DNA from: Algoriphagus marinus | GTDB lineage: Bacteria > Bacteroidota > Bacteroidia > Cytophagales > Cyclobacteriaceae | Direction: 5' to 3' | DNA length: 64,000 bases | NCBI RefSeq assembly: GCF_001936475.1 | Contig: NZ_MSPQ01000012.1 | Span: forward strand, 95,528-159,527 | Shown here: positions 9,341 to 17,859 of the stretch, in pieces | Position numbering within the stretch: the first letter of the stretch is position 1 | How the letters are laid out: each line of letters begins with the position of its first letter | Program-made: the position numbers and the translations under genes | The notes under the pieces: model-generated | The model's input: only the letters and a program-made list of their open reading frames with translations | The model's database searches: none | Told to the model about the DNA's origin: nothing

Positions 9341-9937
9341 CTATTTCATGATGGTCCGAAAAGTCAAATTGATTCGAGGTTGGGTTACTTTGGTGGTTGG
9401 CGGGAGACGGTGAAGCCAATGCGTTTGGCAAGTGCCGGCCATTTCCAACAAGCTGCCATGTTCCAAAATGACCTCGACTTTTTCTCCAGTTTCTTTATGT
9501 TTGAAAGCAAATTTCCGAACCGCACCAAAACTCATCGAGGCGATAGAACCATTCTTTTTCAAATCTTTTTCTCCATCGCTATGCCAAGCCATGCCTTCAG
9601 AACCATCATGATAAAGGTTCAATAGGCAGGAATTGTAGGTTTCTCCGGTTTGCTTTTCGCAGATTTCTTTGAGTGTTTTTAATTCGGAGGTCCAAGGAAG
9701 TGCCTGCTTGGTAATTTTGGAATAGGTGTATTGAAAAGGTTCAGAACCGTACCATGCCACTTTTCTCTTGGTTTCGATCAATTTCCCAAACATCATCGCC
9801 TGATCGTTTTTCCATTCAATCGTATCCATCAAGCGCTGATAGAAGTGATCCGCTTCTGGCTTTGGAAGTACAAAACCGAAGTAATTGACGATCCCATCAT
9901 AAGGAAGAAGATTTGTGTTGGTAGTAAATAAATCCAT
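9341..9937 (-). CDS. AlkB-like 2-oxoglutarate/Fe(II) dioxygenase
   Basis: The start at 9937 (MDLFTTNTN) gives 198 residues, the usual length of ALKBH2/3-like bacterial AlkB; the longer reading frame upstream overlaps the neighbouring gene. The Fe(II) ligands are visible as HSD (H119, D121) and WLH (H176), and the 2-oxoglutarate-binding arginines lie in PRINLTFR (R188, R194). The substrate-lid segment SLLNLYHDG-like (SCLLNLYHDGSEGMAWHSD) is conserved. These enzymes remove methyl groups from alkylated bases (1-meA, 3-meC) by oxidative demethylation. It follows the SGNH hydrolase gene on the same strand by 31 bases. Confidence 0.92.
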   Translation of the reverse strand: MDLFTTNTNLLPYDGIVNYFGFVLPKPEADHFYQRLMDTIEWKNDQAMMFGKLIETKRKVAWYGSEPFQYTYSKITKQALPWTSELKTLKEICEKQTGETYNSCLLNLYHDGSEGMAWHSDGEKDLKKNGSIASMSFGAVRKFAFKHKETGEKVEVILEHGSLLEMAGTCQTHWLHRLPPTTKVTQPRINLTFRTIMK

Positions 9938-9968
9938 GGATAGATTAAAATTTGAAAGCAAAGAATTC

Positions 9969-10901
9969 TCAATTGTTAACCAATAAATCTCGAATTTGAT
10001 TTTCAAGCGACTCCGCTTTTTCTTTTGCTTCGGTTAAAGGTAGCCCTTCCGGTAAACCTGGCCTTAAATGACCTGTTGCAGTTAAATAGGTGTCTCGGAG
10101 GATTTTCTGCTTTTGGGAAATTAAAATAAACAGTTCCATTCCCTTTGGGTAGTTGCTGATTCGTTCCTCAAATGTCCCTTCAGAATCCATTTCTCCCAAG
10201 CCTAGAAATTCCAAAATGCTTCTCGCCATTAGCCAATGTCCTGTTGAATTGGGATGGACGCCATCTTTTGCCAAGAAATAGGCTGGTTCGATTTTGCGCT
10301 GGGCCTCTAAGTAGGCTTTCATCGGAAAATGGATGTCGATTACTTTCCAGTTGGATTCTTTTTCTTGATCAATCAGCCAAGAGGTATATAAATCCAAGGT
10401 AATCGAGTAGGGGATCCCTTTGGCTGGGTCATAAATCGGTGGGGTTAAAAAGACTGGCTTTGCATTAATTGCCTTGATTTTGGAATCTAACCAACGCATT
10501 CCTGCTGCATATTTCGCAAATCGAGCTGAGTCATAAGGCAGGTAAATCCCATCATTCATTCCATAATTGACAAAAACAAAATCAGGCTTAATTTGGGCGA
10601 AAATCCGGTCCAATCGTTCATGCAAGTCGGGCCTTGGAAAAGCTCCTCCGGCATGACCCTCTTCCGAAAGTCCAGAAACAGTTTCGCTTGGTAAGCCAAG
10701 ATTCAACCATTCTATGGAAGATTCTGGATGCTGCAATCGATAAAATGTCTCTACAAAAGCAATGTATTCTCCAGAATAAGTGATGCTGTTTCCTAAAAAC
10801 AAAATCTGCTTGACATTATCTGGTAGCTCATTTTGCCTCTGTGCCAAGGCCGCACTGAAACAAATTAATGAGATGGAGAATAATGTGAAAATGGTTTTCA
10901 A
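9969..10901 (-). CDS. Secreted SGNH/GDSL-family hydrolase
   Basis: No ATG is available; TTG codons at 10910 and 10901 are the candidates. I prefer 10901 because it gives a clean signal peptide (MKTIFTLFSISLICFSAALA). The SGNH blocks are all present: block I FLGNSITYSG with the Ser nucleophile, block III NYGMNDG with the Asn, and block V DGVHPNSTGH with the Asp-His pair. Such enzymes are esterases, often carbohydrate deacetylases when they sit near glycan genes. The gene follows a SnoaL-like gene by about 12 bases, so the two are likely cotranscribed. Confidence 0.82.
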   Translation of the reverse strand: MKTIFTLFSISLICFSAALAQRQNELPDNVKQILFLGNSITYSGEYIAFVETFYRLQHPESSIEWLNLGLPSETVSGLSEEGHAGGAFPRPDLHERLDRIFAQIKPDFVFVNYGMNDGIYLPYDSARFAKYAAGMRWLDSKIKAINAKPVFLTPPIYDPAKGIPYSITLDLYTSWLIDQEKESNWKVIDIHFPMKAYLEAQRKIEPAYFLAKDGVHPNSTGHWLMARSILEFLGLGEMDSEGTFEERISNYPKGMELFILISQKQKILRDTYLTATGHLRPGLPEGLPLTEAKEKAESLENQIRDLLVNN

Positions 10902-10913
10902 ATAAGCCAACGT

Positions 10914-11372
10914 TTATTCTTTTTTGGCAGGAGTGGAGTGAAGCATTTTCAACCTCCAACCATCGCTTGTTTTGATGGCAACAGCGCTTTCTATCCAATG
11001 GTTTTCTCGGATAATTTCTCCATTTCGAGAAATGGTTGCATAATTATCATAGGCTATCCAGGCCATATTTCCATTCACTTCAGTTTTGATAAACTCAAAC
11101 TTATTTACGCGCGTTGGAATTGGCTGCTTTTTGATGGCTCCATTGAAGTAATTTTTAATAATTTCATTATCCCATATTTCCCCATCCTCCAAAAGGATAA
11201 AATCTTTGGTGTAGTAGCTCTCAATAGCATCTGCATTGAATGTGGAGAACAGTGTGTCAAAAGATTCCTGAATCAGGTTTTGAATTTGAGCTTCATCCGA
11301 TAGTGTATTTTGCTGGGCAAAAGTGGTTTTGAATGTGCCTAAGATAAGTAGAAGGAAAAGCAGTTTTTTCAT
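10914..11372 (-). CDS. Secreted SnoaL/DUF4440-like (NTF2 fold) protein
   Basis: A 152-residue protein with a signal peptide (MKKLLFLLLILGTFKTTFA). The mature part has the NTF2-like cone fold pattern: an opening helix QIQNLIQESFDTLFSTFNAD, AIESYYTKDFILLEDGE, a middle WIAYDNYATISRNGE strand pair and a closing GWRLKMLHSTP. The family includes many exported proteins of unknown role and a few isomerases or hydrolases. It is first in a pair with the SGNH hydrolase gene. Confidence 0.78.
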   Translation of the reverse strand: MKKLLFLLLILGTFKTTFAQQNTLSDEAQIQNLIQESFDTLFSTFNADAIESYYTKDFILLEDGEIWDNEIIKNYFNGAIKKQPIPTRVNKFEFIKTEVNGNMAWIAYDNYATISRNGEIIRENHWIESAVAIKTSDGWRLKMLHSTPAKKE

Positions 11373-11399
11373 GGTGAAGTTTAAGGAATCTGAATTGAA

Positions 11400-11440
11400 G
11401 ATAAATAAATGCTACTCCTTTTTGGGGTAGCATTTAGATT
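11400..11440 (-). terminator. Probable terminator of the ABC efflux operon
   Basis: A perfect 9-base inverted repeat (AAATGCTAC at 11407-11415 with GTAGCATTT at 11427-11435, loop of 11). On the minus strand it is followed by TTTATTTAT. It lies downstream of the last permease gene and of a small tail reading frame. The T tract is interrupted, so it may be a moderate terminator. Confidence 0.55.
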
Positions 11441-11459
11441 TAATTTTTGAGGTTTTATT

Positions 11460-11558
11460 TCATCTCATTAAAAAGAGATTAGATCGAGAGCTTAAATCTC
11501 GAGTTTCCATGTACTTTTCTGGTGGAAACACAGGTCTGTCGAACTTCAAAAAGCATAG
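11460..11558 (-). pseudogene. Remnant of an M81 (MlrC-like) peptidase gene, 3' end only
   Basis: In one minus-strand frame, positions 11558-11484 read LCFLKFDRPVFPPEKY followed by METRDLSSR. This aligns without gaps to 25 residues at the C terminus of the intact M81 protein at 18642-20198 (LGYKRINRPMFPLDQEM, then ETPDLSAR), with about 12 identities. The DNA also matches closely (for example 23 of 26 bases around TGGAAACT). A stop follows at 11460-11462. Nothing of the gene is visible further upstream. A second reading frame with its own ATG overlaps this stretch, so the assignment as a remnant is an inference. Confidence 0.5.
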
Positions 11559-11610
11559 AAAAACAAAATGGCGTAACTAGTAAAATTGCTCCTGCTAAGA
11601 TTAATTTCAT
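11479..11610 (-). CDS. Possible 43-residue membrane peptide at operon end
   Basis: An ATG 13 bases after the permease stop codon opens a 43-codon frame. Residues 1-20 are hydrophobic (MKLILAGAILLVTPFCFSML) and the tail is basic with one Cys (VRQTCVSTRKVH). Position and spacing fit a translationally coupled last gene of the efflux operon, ahead of the hairpin at 11400-11440. However, the same DNA carries M81-like similarity in another frame, so this may be a chance opening. I do not recognise the peptide. Confidence 0.3.
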   Translation of the reverse strand: MKLILAGAILLVTPFCFSMLFEVRQTCVSTRKVHGNSRFKLSI

Positions 11611-11623
11611 TGCAAAGTAAGGT

Positions 11624-12745
11624 TTATGAAGTTTTTCGATAATTATAGACAGCCAAAGTATTAAAGATGAATGCCATTACTGTGATGATTATAAATTGTT
11701 TTTGGATGTCTTTAAACTCACTTCCTTTTAACATGACCAATCGGATCACATCAATAAAGTAGGTGACGGGATTGAAAGCTGCGATCCATTGGGCCCATTC
11801 CGGCATGCTGTCTATAGAGGTAAAAAGGCCACCCATCAAAATGAAAATGATCATAAAGAAGAAGGCTACCGACATGGCTTGTTGCTGATTATTAGAAAAT
11901 GTAGAAATCAATAAACCTATGCCGAGAACGGCGATAAGGTAAATTGATAAAAAAGCATAAAGTGTAAACAGTGACCCCAAGGATACAATGTCATAAACCA
12001 GTCGCCCTACCCCAAAGAGGCCGAGCGTAAATACGAAAATACCAATGACCCAAAATGGTATTAATTTCCCGAGTATGAAGTGAAATTTCTTGATAGGCGT
12101 GACATTAATTTGCTCTATAGTGCCCACCTCTTTCTCTTTTACAATATTCAAAGCACACATATATGCACCGACCATTGTGACGAGCAATACCAAAATTCCG
12201 GGAACCATAAAGGACTGGTAATTCAGAAATGGATTAAACCAATTTAGATTTTCTATTTCTATAGTGGAGCTTTGGGAAAGTCGAGGAGGAGTACTGTTTT
12301 TTAGCCTAATTTCTCGATTGAAATCAGTGATGATTTGATTCAAGTAGGCATTTCCTACCGAAGCTTTTGTGCCGTTGATTGCATTGACTGCAATAAATAG
12401 CTCATTTGTATTTTCCCGGATTAGATCCAGCTCAAAATTTTTCGGAATTTCTATGATCAAATCTGCATTGTCCTCCTGAAATTGCTCAAAGGACTTATCG
12501 AATGAATTCCCATAATCATTAAGCACAAAATATCCGGAGGCAATTATTTTATCGGTGAGATGCTTAGAGTAGCTACTTCGGTCGTGGTCTATCACCGAGA
12601 TATTGATGTTTTTGAATTCAAAATCTGCGGCCAAAGGCATGACAATAAGTTGGATAATAGGTAAGCCAATTATCATTCTCAGAATAATCTTATTTCTGAA
12701 GATTTGCCGGAACTCTTTCTGGAGTAGAAACTTCAAGGTTCTCAT
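11624..12745 (-). CDS. ABC-2 type transporter permease (YbhR/YhhJ-like)
   Basis: A 373-residue permease with one N-terminal membrane helix after LQKEFRQIFRNKIILRMI, a large periplasmic loop (about residues 40-170), and five C-terminal helices, the ABC-2 drug-export layout. The EKEVGTIEQINVTPIKKFHFI coupling segment that contacts the ATPase is present. It overlaps the previous permease gene by 4 bases (ATGA), so the two permeases are translated in tandem and probably form a heterodimer. It is the last large gene of the operon that starts with tolC. It should export drugs or other amphiphiles across the inner membrane with the YbhF-like ATPases. Confidence 0.9.
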   Translation of the reverse strand: MRTLKFLLQKEFRQIFRNKIILRMIIGLPIIQLIVMPLAADFEFKNINISVIDHDRSSYSKHLTDKIIASGYFVLNDYGNSFDKSFEQFQEDNADLIIEIPKNFELDLIRENTNELFIAVNAINGTKASVGNAYLNQIITDFNREIRLKNSTPPRLSQSSTIEIENLNWFNPFLNYQSFMVPGILVLLVTMVGAYMCALNIVKEKEVGTIEQINVTPIKKFHFILGKLIPFWVIGIFVFTLGLFGVGRLVYDIVSLGSLFTLYAFLSIYLIAVLGIGLLISTFSNNQQQAMSVAFFFMIIFILMGGLFTSIDSMPEWAQWIAAFNPVTYFIDVIRLVMLKGSEFKDIQKQFIIITVMAFIFNTLAVYNYRKTS

Positions 12746-13848
12746 GCTAATCGTATTTTAAAACGTTTGAAACTCATGGTAAGTAGAAAGATTGTCATCC
12801 CCAGAAGAATGCTCATCTCTTTCCAAATTGCAACAAAACCAAGTCCCTTGATCATAATGGATTTCACGATGATGTAATACCATTTTGAGGGCATAATATT
12901 GGCCATTACCTGGAGAGGAAGGGGCATGTTTTCCAATGGAAAGAGAAAGCCTGTCAACATCATCGTTGGAATCACCATACCCATTAAGGAGATCAGCATA
13001 GCTTCTTGCTGTGTATTTGTCGAATTAGATATTAATAAGCCTAATGAAAGTGCGGCTAAAATGAGTAAAGAACTTGCAAAATAGAGGAGTAGAAAATTCC
13101 CATTCATGGGCATTTCCATCATGGTAATACTTAAAACCAAAATCACGGTCAGGTTTAGTATGGAAAGGAGGAAGTAAGGAACGGCTTTCGAAACGATAAC
13201 CAAGAGCGGATTCATGGGAGATACAAGTAAGATCTCCATGGTCCCGGTTTCTTTCTCTTTTACAATAGAAACAGAGGTCATCAGGACACAGATCAGCAGT
13301 AATACCAATGCCATAACACCGGGTACAAAATTGGTGGCTCCCTTGAGTTCTGGGTTGTAGATCATTCTTATTTCAGTGTTGATCTGCAGAGGAGCCCGGT
13401 TCATAGCCTGAACTTCTCTTTGATAACTCATGATAATGCTTTGGGCATAATTGGTCAGCGTAGTCGCAGTATTTGGATCCGAAGCATCTGCTATGATTTG
13501 TACTTGAGTTTTATTTTGATGGCTCAGGTCGCTGTTGAAAGTGGCAGGGAATACAATGGCCAATTTGACTTTTCCTTTTTTGAATGTCTCCTCGATCTCT
13601 TTGGTGCTCAATAAAATCTGTTCAATTTCAAAGCTTTTGGTAGCTTCGATTTTTTCAATGATTCGTTCAGAGGCTACATCTTTGGCATAGTCTGCAATGA
13701 CAATTTTGGAGTTTTTCACCTCGTTTGTGAGCGCAAAACCAAAAAGAATGATCTGTGCGATTGGCATTCCAAATAGCAAAAGCAGCGTCTTTGGATCTCT
13801 AAAAACGTGGTAAAACTCTTTTCTTACAAATGTGAAGAACTGTTTCAT
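12742..13848 (-). CDS. ABC-2 type transporter permease (YbhS-like)
   Basis: A 368-residue permease with the same architecture as its neighbour: N-terminal FVRKEFYHVFRDPKTLLLL, one helix, a periplasmic domain with NPELKGATNFVPGVMAL before the second helix, then five helices. The cytoplasmic coupling helix EKETGTMEILLVSPMNPLLVI is characteristic of YbhS/YhhJ-type permeases. It starts 2 bases after the ATPase gene and overlaps the next permease gene by 4 bases. The paired permeases likely form one heterodimeric channel. Confidence 0.9.
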   Translation of the reverse strand: MKQFFTFVRKEFYHVFRDPKTLLLLFGMPIAQIILFGFALTNEVKNSKIVIADYAKDVASERIIEKIEATKSFEIEQILLSTKEIEETFKKGKVKLAIVFPATFNSDLSHQNKTQVQIIADASDPNTATTLTNYAQSIIMSYQREVQAMNRAPLQINTEIRMIYNPELKGATNFVPGVMALVLLLICVLMTSVSIVKEKETGTMEILLVSPMNPLLVIVSKAVPYFLLSILNLTVILVLSITMMEMPMNGNFLLLYFASSLLILAALSLGLLISNSTNTQQEAMLISLMGMVIPTMMLTGFLFPLENMPLPLQVMANIMPSKWYYIIVKSIMIKGLGFVAIWKEMSILLGMTIFLLTMSFKRFKIRLA

Positions 13849-13850
13849 GG

Positions 13851-14597
13851 TTAGTCTGCTTTTCGTTTTGCTCCTCGTGCTAATTCATAAAAAACATCAT
13901 CCATCGAATTAGCATGATATTGATCCTTAAGATTGGTTGGTGTATCCAAAGCCTTGATTTTCCCGTCTACCATCATGGATATTCGGTGGCAATATTCTGC
14001 CTCATCCATGTAATGTGTGGTCACAAAAATGGTAATGCCTTGAGAAGATGCTTTGTAGATCAAATCCCAAAATTGTCTTCGTGTAACTGGATCAACACCT
14101 CCTGTGGGCTCATCTAGAAAAACTATTTTGGGGTCATGGATAATCGCTACAGAAAAAGCCAATTTTTGTTTCCAGCCAAGAGGTAGACTTCCGACAAGTT
14201 TTTTTGCCTCTACACTCATACCCAAGGTTTCGATCAACTGATTACTTTTTGATTTTAGTTCTTTATCGGACAAGCCATAAATTCCTCCAAAGAATTTTAT
14301 GTTTTCCAATACAGTCAAGTCTTCGTACAAAGAGAATTTTTGACTCATGTAGCCAATGTTCTTTTTTATTTTCTCAGTCTCTTTATAGATGTCAAAGCCT
14401 GCTATGGTAGCTTCTCCATAGGAAGGAGTAGATAATCCGCAGAGCATTCGGATGGCCGTAGTTTTGCCGGCACCATTGGCACCTAAAAAACCAAAAATCT
14501 CTCCCTTATAGACGTCAAAGCTGATCTCATCCGCAGCGACGAAATCTCCAAATTTCTTGGTGAGCCTGTCTGTTGATATTACTTTTTCGGCTGTCAT
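13851..14597 (-). CDS. ABC transporter ATPase, equivalent to the second half of YbhF
   Basis: A 248-residue ATP-binding subunit: Walker A GANGAGKTTAIR, Q-loop IGYMSQKFSLYED, Walker B IVFLDEPTGGVDP and an H-loop TTHYMDEAEYC. The signature motif is not LSGGQ but LPLGWKQ, exactly the variant found in the second nucleotide-binding half of YbhF. That suggests it pairs with the ATPase encoded 1 base upstream, which has a canonical signature. Together they would make one consensus and one degenerate ATP site. Drives the two ABC-2 permeases encoded just downstream. Confidence 0.93.
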   Translation of the reverse strand: MTAEKVISTDRLTKKFGDFVAADEISFDVYKGEIFGFLGANGAGKTTAIRMLCGLSTPSYGEATIAGFDIYKETEKIKKNIGYMSQKFSLYEDLTVLENIKFFGGIYGLSDKELKSKSNQLIETLGMSVEAKKLVGSLPLGWKQKLAFSVAIIHDPKIVFLDEPTGGVDPVTRRQFWDLIYKASSQGITIFVTTHYMDEAEYCHRISMMVDGKIKALDTPTNLKDQYHANSMDDVFYELARGAKRKAD

Positions 14598-14598
14598 T

Positions 14599-15519
14599 TC
14601 AATTCATCAAGTTTATAAAGCAGTCTTCAATCGTAGGATTTATATCATTGATTACTAAATCCTTGTAATCTCGATCTCTTTTGAGATATGTTGTCAGTTC
14701 ACTCTTGGCAAGTTCTGTGTTTTCACTCTTGAAGCTGATGTGGTGGTACTCTCCAAATGCGTTGCAACTATCAATCGAATCATATTTTCTTAAATCATCT
14801 AAAAGCTGAATCATATTTGATGATTTGATTGAAAAGAGTTTTTTCGGGTACTCTTCGATAATCCCCTGAGGAGTATTAATGGACATGATCTCACCTTCCT
14901 GGATCAGAGCTATTCGCTCGCAAAGCGTGGCTTCATCCATATAAGGAGTAGAAACCAAAATTGTAATTTCCTGCTTTTTGAGGCGCTGGAGCATTTCCCA
15001 GAACTCTTTACGGGACACGGTGTCTACCCCTGTGGTAGGCTCATCTAAAAACAGGATTTTTGGCCTATGAATCAACGCGCAGCATAAAGCCAATTTCTGC
15101 TTCATTCCTCCGGAAAGTTTGCCTGCTCGTCTGTTTTTAAATGGTTCGAGTTGAACATAAATGTCTTTGATCAGATCATAATTTTCCTGAATAGTCGTAC
15201 CAAAAACGGTTGCAAAGAAATTCAGATTTTCTTCCACAGTCAGGTCTTGGTAGAGGGAGAATTTTCCTGGCATATAGCCCACATGTTGACGGATAGATTT
15301 ATAGTCCTTCACTACATCACATCCAAATACAGTTGCTATTCCGGAATCTGGTGTAAGAAGTGTTGTGAGAACCCGGAATAGGCTTGTCTTGCCTGCTCCA
15401 TCCGGACCAATGAGACCAAAGAGTTCTCCTTTTTCTACTGAAAAGGAAACATTCTTTACTGCCTTTACCTTTCCATCCTGGTAAGATTTGCTGATATTTT
15501 CTAGAATAACTTCAGGCAT
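14599..15519 (-). CDS. ABC transporter ATPase, equivalent to the first half of YbhF
   Basis: A 306-residue ATP-binding subunit with Walker A GPDGAGKTSLF, Q-loop VGYMPGKFSLYQD, canonical signature LSGGMKQKL and Walker B ILFLDEPTTGVD. The GPDGAGK form of Walker A and the ~80-residue C-terminal extension match the first half of YbhF, which in enteric bacteria is one fused polypeptide with two ATPase halves. Here the two halves are separate genes 1 base apart. The gene starts 5 bases after the adaptor gene. Confidence 0.93.
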   Translation of the reverse strand: MPEVILENISKSYQDGKVKAVKNVSFSVEKGELFGLIGPDGAGKTSLFRVLTTLLTPDSGIATVFGCDVVKDYKSIRQHVGYMPGKFSLYQDLTVEENLNFFATVFGTTIQENYDLIKDIYVQLEPFKNRRAGKLSGGMKQKLALCCALIHRPKILFLDEPTTGVDTVSRKEFWEMLQRLKKQEITILVSTPYMDEATLCERIALIQEGEIMSINTPQGIIEEYPKKLFSIKSSNMIQLLDDLRKYDSIDSCNAFGEYHHISFKSENTELAKSELTTYLKRDRDYKDLVINDINPTIEDCFINLMN

Positions 15520-15524
15520 GCCTT

Positions 15525-16424
15525 TTAAAATTTGACCTCTCCGTACATTCCGATTTTGTAAAAACCATCATTGATCACATTCACCTTTATGGCATAAACC
15601 ATATTGGCCCTTTCATCCTTTGTTTGAATTGTCTTTGGAGTGAATTCAGCTTTATCATTGATCCATGAGATGATGCCTTCAGTTTCTTTAAGTCCACCTG
15701 AACCATCGTCAGTAAGTACTTTTACCTTTTGATTTAATTTGACTTGAGATAATTGGTTTCCAGAGATATAGACACGTAAAATCATAGTGGATAAATCTGC
15801 AATCTTATACAAGGCTTTTCCGGTGGAGGTCATTTCATTTTCACGAGCATATTTCACCAGTACAGTCCCAGCTATGGGATTTATGATTTTGCTCTTTTCG
15901 ATTTGATCATCGATTTGCTCTATCTGTATGAATAGAGGGTCTGCATCATTCGATATCCCATCCCGGGTAATTTCAAGCGATGACTTCTGAGCACGAATTT
16001 GACTTTGAATTACCTCGATACTTGCATCGATATCATCCAATTGCTTCTGCGTAGCTGCATCACCTTCGACCAGGTTTTTGATTCTTTGGCGTTCTTTTCT
16101 TGCAGTTGACAATTGGGATTCAAGTGCTGCCAACTGAATATTTATATTTGGCTTTTTGCCTAATAGAGCGTTATACTGTGCTTGAGTTTGCTTGCGTTTT
16201 AAATGGAGTTGAACAGTGTCGACATATCCGACAAACTCACCTGCAGCTAGAGTTTGTCCTTCATCAATTTTGAATTGTTTTAATACTCCAATTGCCTCAG
16301 AAGAAATAATTACTTCTTCTGCTTCGAATGTTCCTGATGCGTCAAAACTGTCAGTGTCATCCGTGCAGGACATCATCACAAGGGAAGCGAGTAAACCGAG
16401 AAGAGCTGTTTTTAGTGAATTCAT
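15525..16424 (-). CDS. HlyD/YbhG-like membrane fusion protein, lipoprotein
   Basis: A 299-residue periplasmic adaptor with a lipoprotein signal (Cys in SLVMMSC near residue 20). The order is biotinyl-lipoyl half (GVLKQFKIDEGQTLAAGEFV), an alpha-helical hairpin with long heptads (about residues 75-165), the second lipoyl half (INPIAGTVLVKYARENEM), and a beta-barrel (LRVYISGNQLSQVKLNQKV). YbhG-type adaptors bridge an ABC-2 exporter and a TolC channel. Located between tolC and the two ATPase genes, in the order expected. Confidence 0.92.
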   Translation of the reverse strand: MNSLKTALLGLLASLVMMSCTDDTDSFDASGTFEAEEVIISSEAIGVLKQFKIDEGQTLAAGEFVGYVDTVQLHLKRKQTQAQYNALLGKKPNINIQLAALESQLSTARKERQRIKNLVEGDAATQKQLDDIDASIEVIQSQIRAQKSSLEITRDGISNDADPLFIQIEQIDDQIEKSKIINPIAGTVLVKYARENEMTSTGKALYKIADLSTMILRVYISGNQLSQVKLNQKVKVLTDDGSGGLKETEGIISWINDKAEFTPKTIQTKDERANMVYAIKVNVINDGFYKIGMYGEVKF

Positions 16425-16454
16425 TTTTTATCCTGTTTTCGATTTGATTATCTA

Positions 16455-17714
16455 TTAATTACCGGTTATAATTTTATGATTGTATTGGGCGAGAAGGAGT
16501 TGGATTCGATGCAAGATTTGAGTCTGTCTGGCCTGATCCTCTGCATTGAGTTGAGTGAGATAGTCATTTGCAGTAGCAGTGCCGTTTTCTAATTGATTTT
16601 TCGTCGTTTCTTTAATTCTCCCCCTCATTTGAATGATTTGATTGTCCGAGGAAATCAGATTTTTCATTTTCTGGATTTCTACACCTTGTTGACTTATCGA
16701 GAGGTTGGTATTGAAAAGGAAAGCATCTTTCTGTACCAAAACACTCTCTTGATTCAGCTTGAGGATACTTTTTTCTCTGTTATTGGTGTAGAAGCTTGAA
16801 ATATTCCAGCTAAGTCTTAATCCCGTGATGTAATAAGCTGAAGCGCTGTTGTCAAGCATGTTCAGGCCTGGCGCACCGACTCCACCTCTAAAAAAAAGAC
16901 TAAAATTTGGGAGCGTTTTATTAGCGATAAGTCTACTTTGTGCCTCGATTGCTCGTTGCTGAGATTCAAAAAGCCTCAATTCTGGCCGATTAATCAAAGA
17001 AATAGGGTCTTCGTTTGCAGGAGTTTCGAATTTTGTGTTTTCATCAATTGGCTCATTGATAAATAGGGAAAGCATTTGCACAAAGCCTTTTCTATTGGAC
17101 TGCAACTCGCTAATTCTTTGATCGACTTTCAAAAGCTCCACCGTTAAAATGTCAGCACTACTCCTCAACGCTATTCCATTTGCAATTGCGACTTCAGTCT
17201 TGTCAATACCTGTTTGAATATCCTTTTTAAGTAATTCCAACTGTGCTATTTGCTCATCGTTTAGCAATATGCCAAAGTATAGCTGATTGACTCGGTCTTT
17301 GATCTGATACAAATCCACTTCAAGTCTTTGGTTTTCGACTTCATTGCTTTGATCAATAAGGACCTTTTGGTTTTTCTGAGTAAATAAGCCCGTAATAGGC
17401 TGTACCACCTCCCCATAGATATTATGTTGATCATTTCGGAGGGGCTCGATTTCATTTCCAGGTATCACAAATGGGAGTGCAAAAACCTCAGATTGGTAAG
17501 TAGAATATCCTGTAAGAGTTACCTGAGGTAAATACCCCTTTTGAGCGTTAGCTAAGGAGTACTCTTTTGAACTTTCCAGTAAGTCATATTTTCTGACTAG
17601 GGGATAAGCTTTTTGAGCTTTTGCTTGGCAACTATCCAAAGAAAGGGATTGGGAAATGCCATTTCTTTCAAAAAAGAAAAGAAATAACACAAGTATAAAT
17701 AGCCTCTTATTCAT
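16455..17714 (-). CDS. TolC-family outer-membrane efflux channel
   Basis: A 419-residue outer-membrane factor with a signal peptide (MNKRLFILVLFLFFF...GISQS). Two repeated alpha-hairpin halves are visible, including LRSSADILTVELLKVDQRI and the late LENGTATANDYLTQLNAEDQA, a signature of TolC-type proteins, plus PNFSLFFRGG strands. It should form the trimeric exit duct for the ABC exporter encoded behind it. First structural gene of the operon; its own upstream region carries a palindrome matching the one at tetR. Confidence 0.9.
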   Translation of the reverse strand: MNKRLFILVLFLFFFERNGISQSLSLDSCQAKAQKAYPLVRKYDLLESSKEYSLANAQKGYLPQVTLTGYSTYQSEVFALPFVIPGNEIEPLRNDQHNIYGEVVQPITGLFTQKNQKVLIDQSNEVENQRLEVDLYQIKDRVNQLYFGILLNDEQIAQLELLKKDIQTGIDKTEVAIANGIALRSSADILTVELLKVDQRISELQSNRKGFVQMLSLFINEPIDENTKFETPANEDPISLINRPELRLFESQQRAIEAQSRLIANKTLPNFSLFFRGGVGAPGLNMLDNSASAYYITGLRLSWNISSFYTNNREKSILKLNQESVLVQKDAFLFNTNLSISQQGVEIQKMKNLISSDNQIIQMRGRIKETTKNQLENGTATANDYLTQLNAEDQARQTQILHRIQLLLAQYNHKIITGN

Positions 17715-17826
17715 ATGATTATAATTTTATTTTTTAAAGGCCATATGGAATCTCGCATGGATTATAATCATCCCTCTGTGTGTCAATTTGGGTCATGCTC
17801 GATTTCATATGATTTATTTTTCTGTT

Positions 17827-17842
17827 TTAAACAAATGATTAA
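17827..17842. promoter_or_regulatory. Probable TetR operator upstream of tolC
   Basis: The 16 bases TTAAACAAATGATTAA form a near-perfect palindrome and differ at one position from the perfect palindrome TTAATCAAATGATTAA at 18538-18553 in the tetR promoter. It lies in the 145-base gap between the tetR stop and the tolC start. Two copies of one palindrome, one before the regulator and one before its target operon, is the usual TetR arrangement. Confidence 0.6.
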
Positions 17843-17859
17843 TTTTTTCACAAAAAAAA

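Noticed and set aside
17755..17775. GATTATAATC palindrome near the tolC start as a second operator
   Set aside because: It has no copy near tetR, unlike the TTAAnCAAATGATTAA palindrome, so there is no regulatory support.
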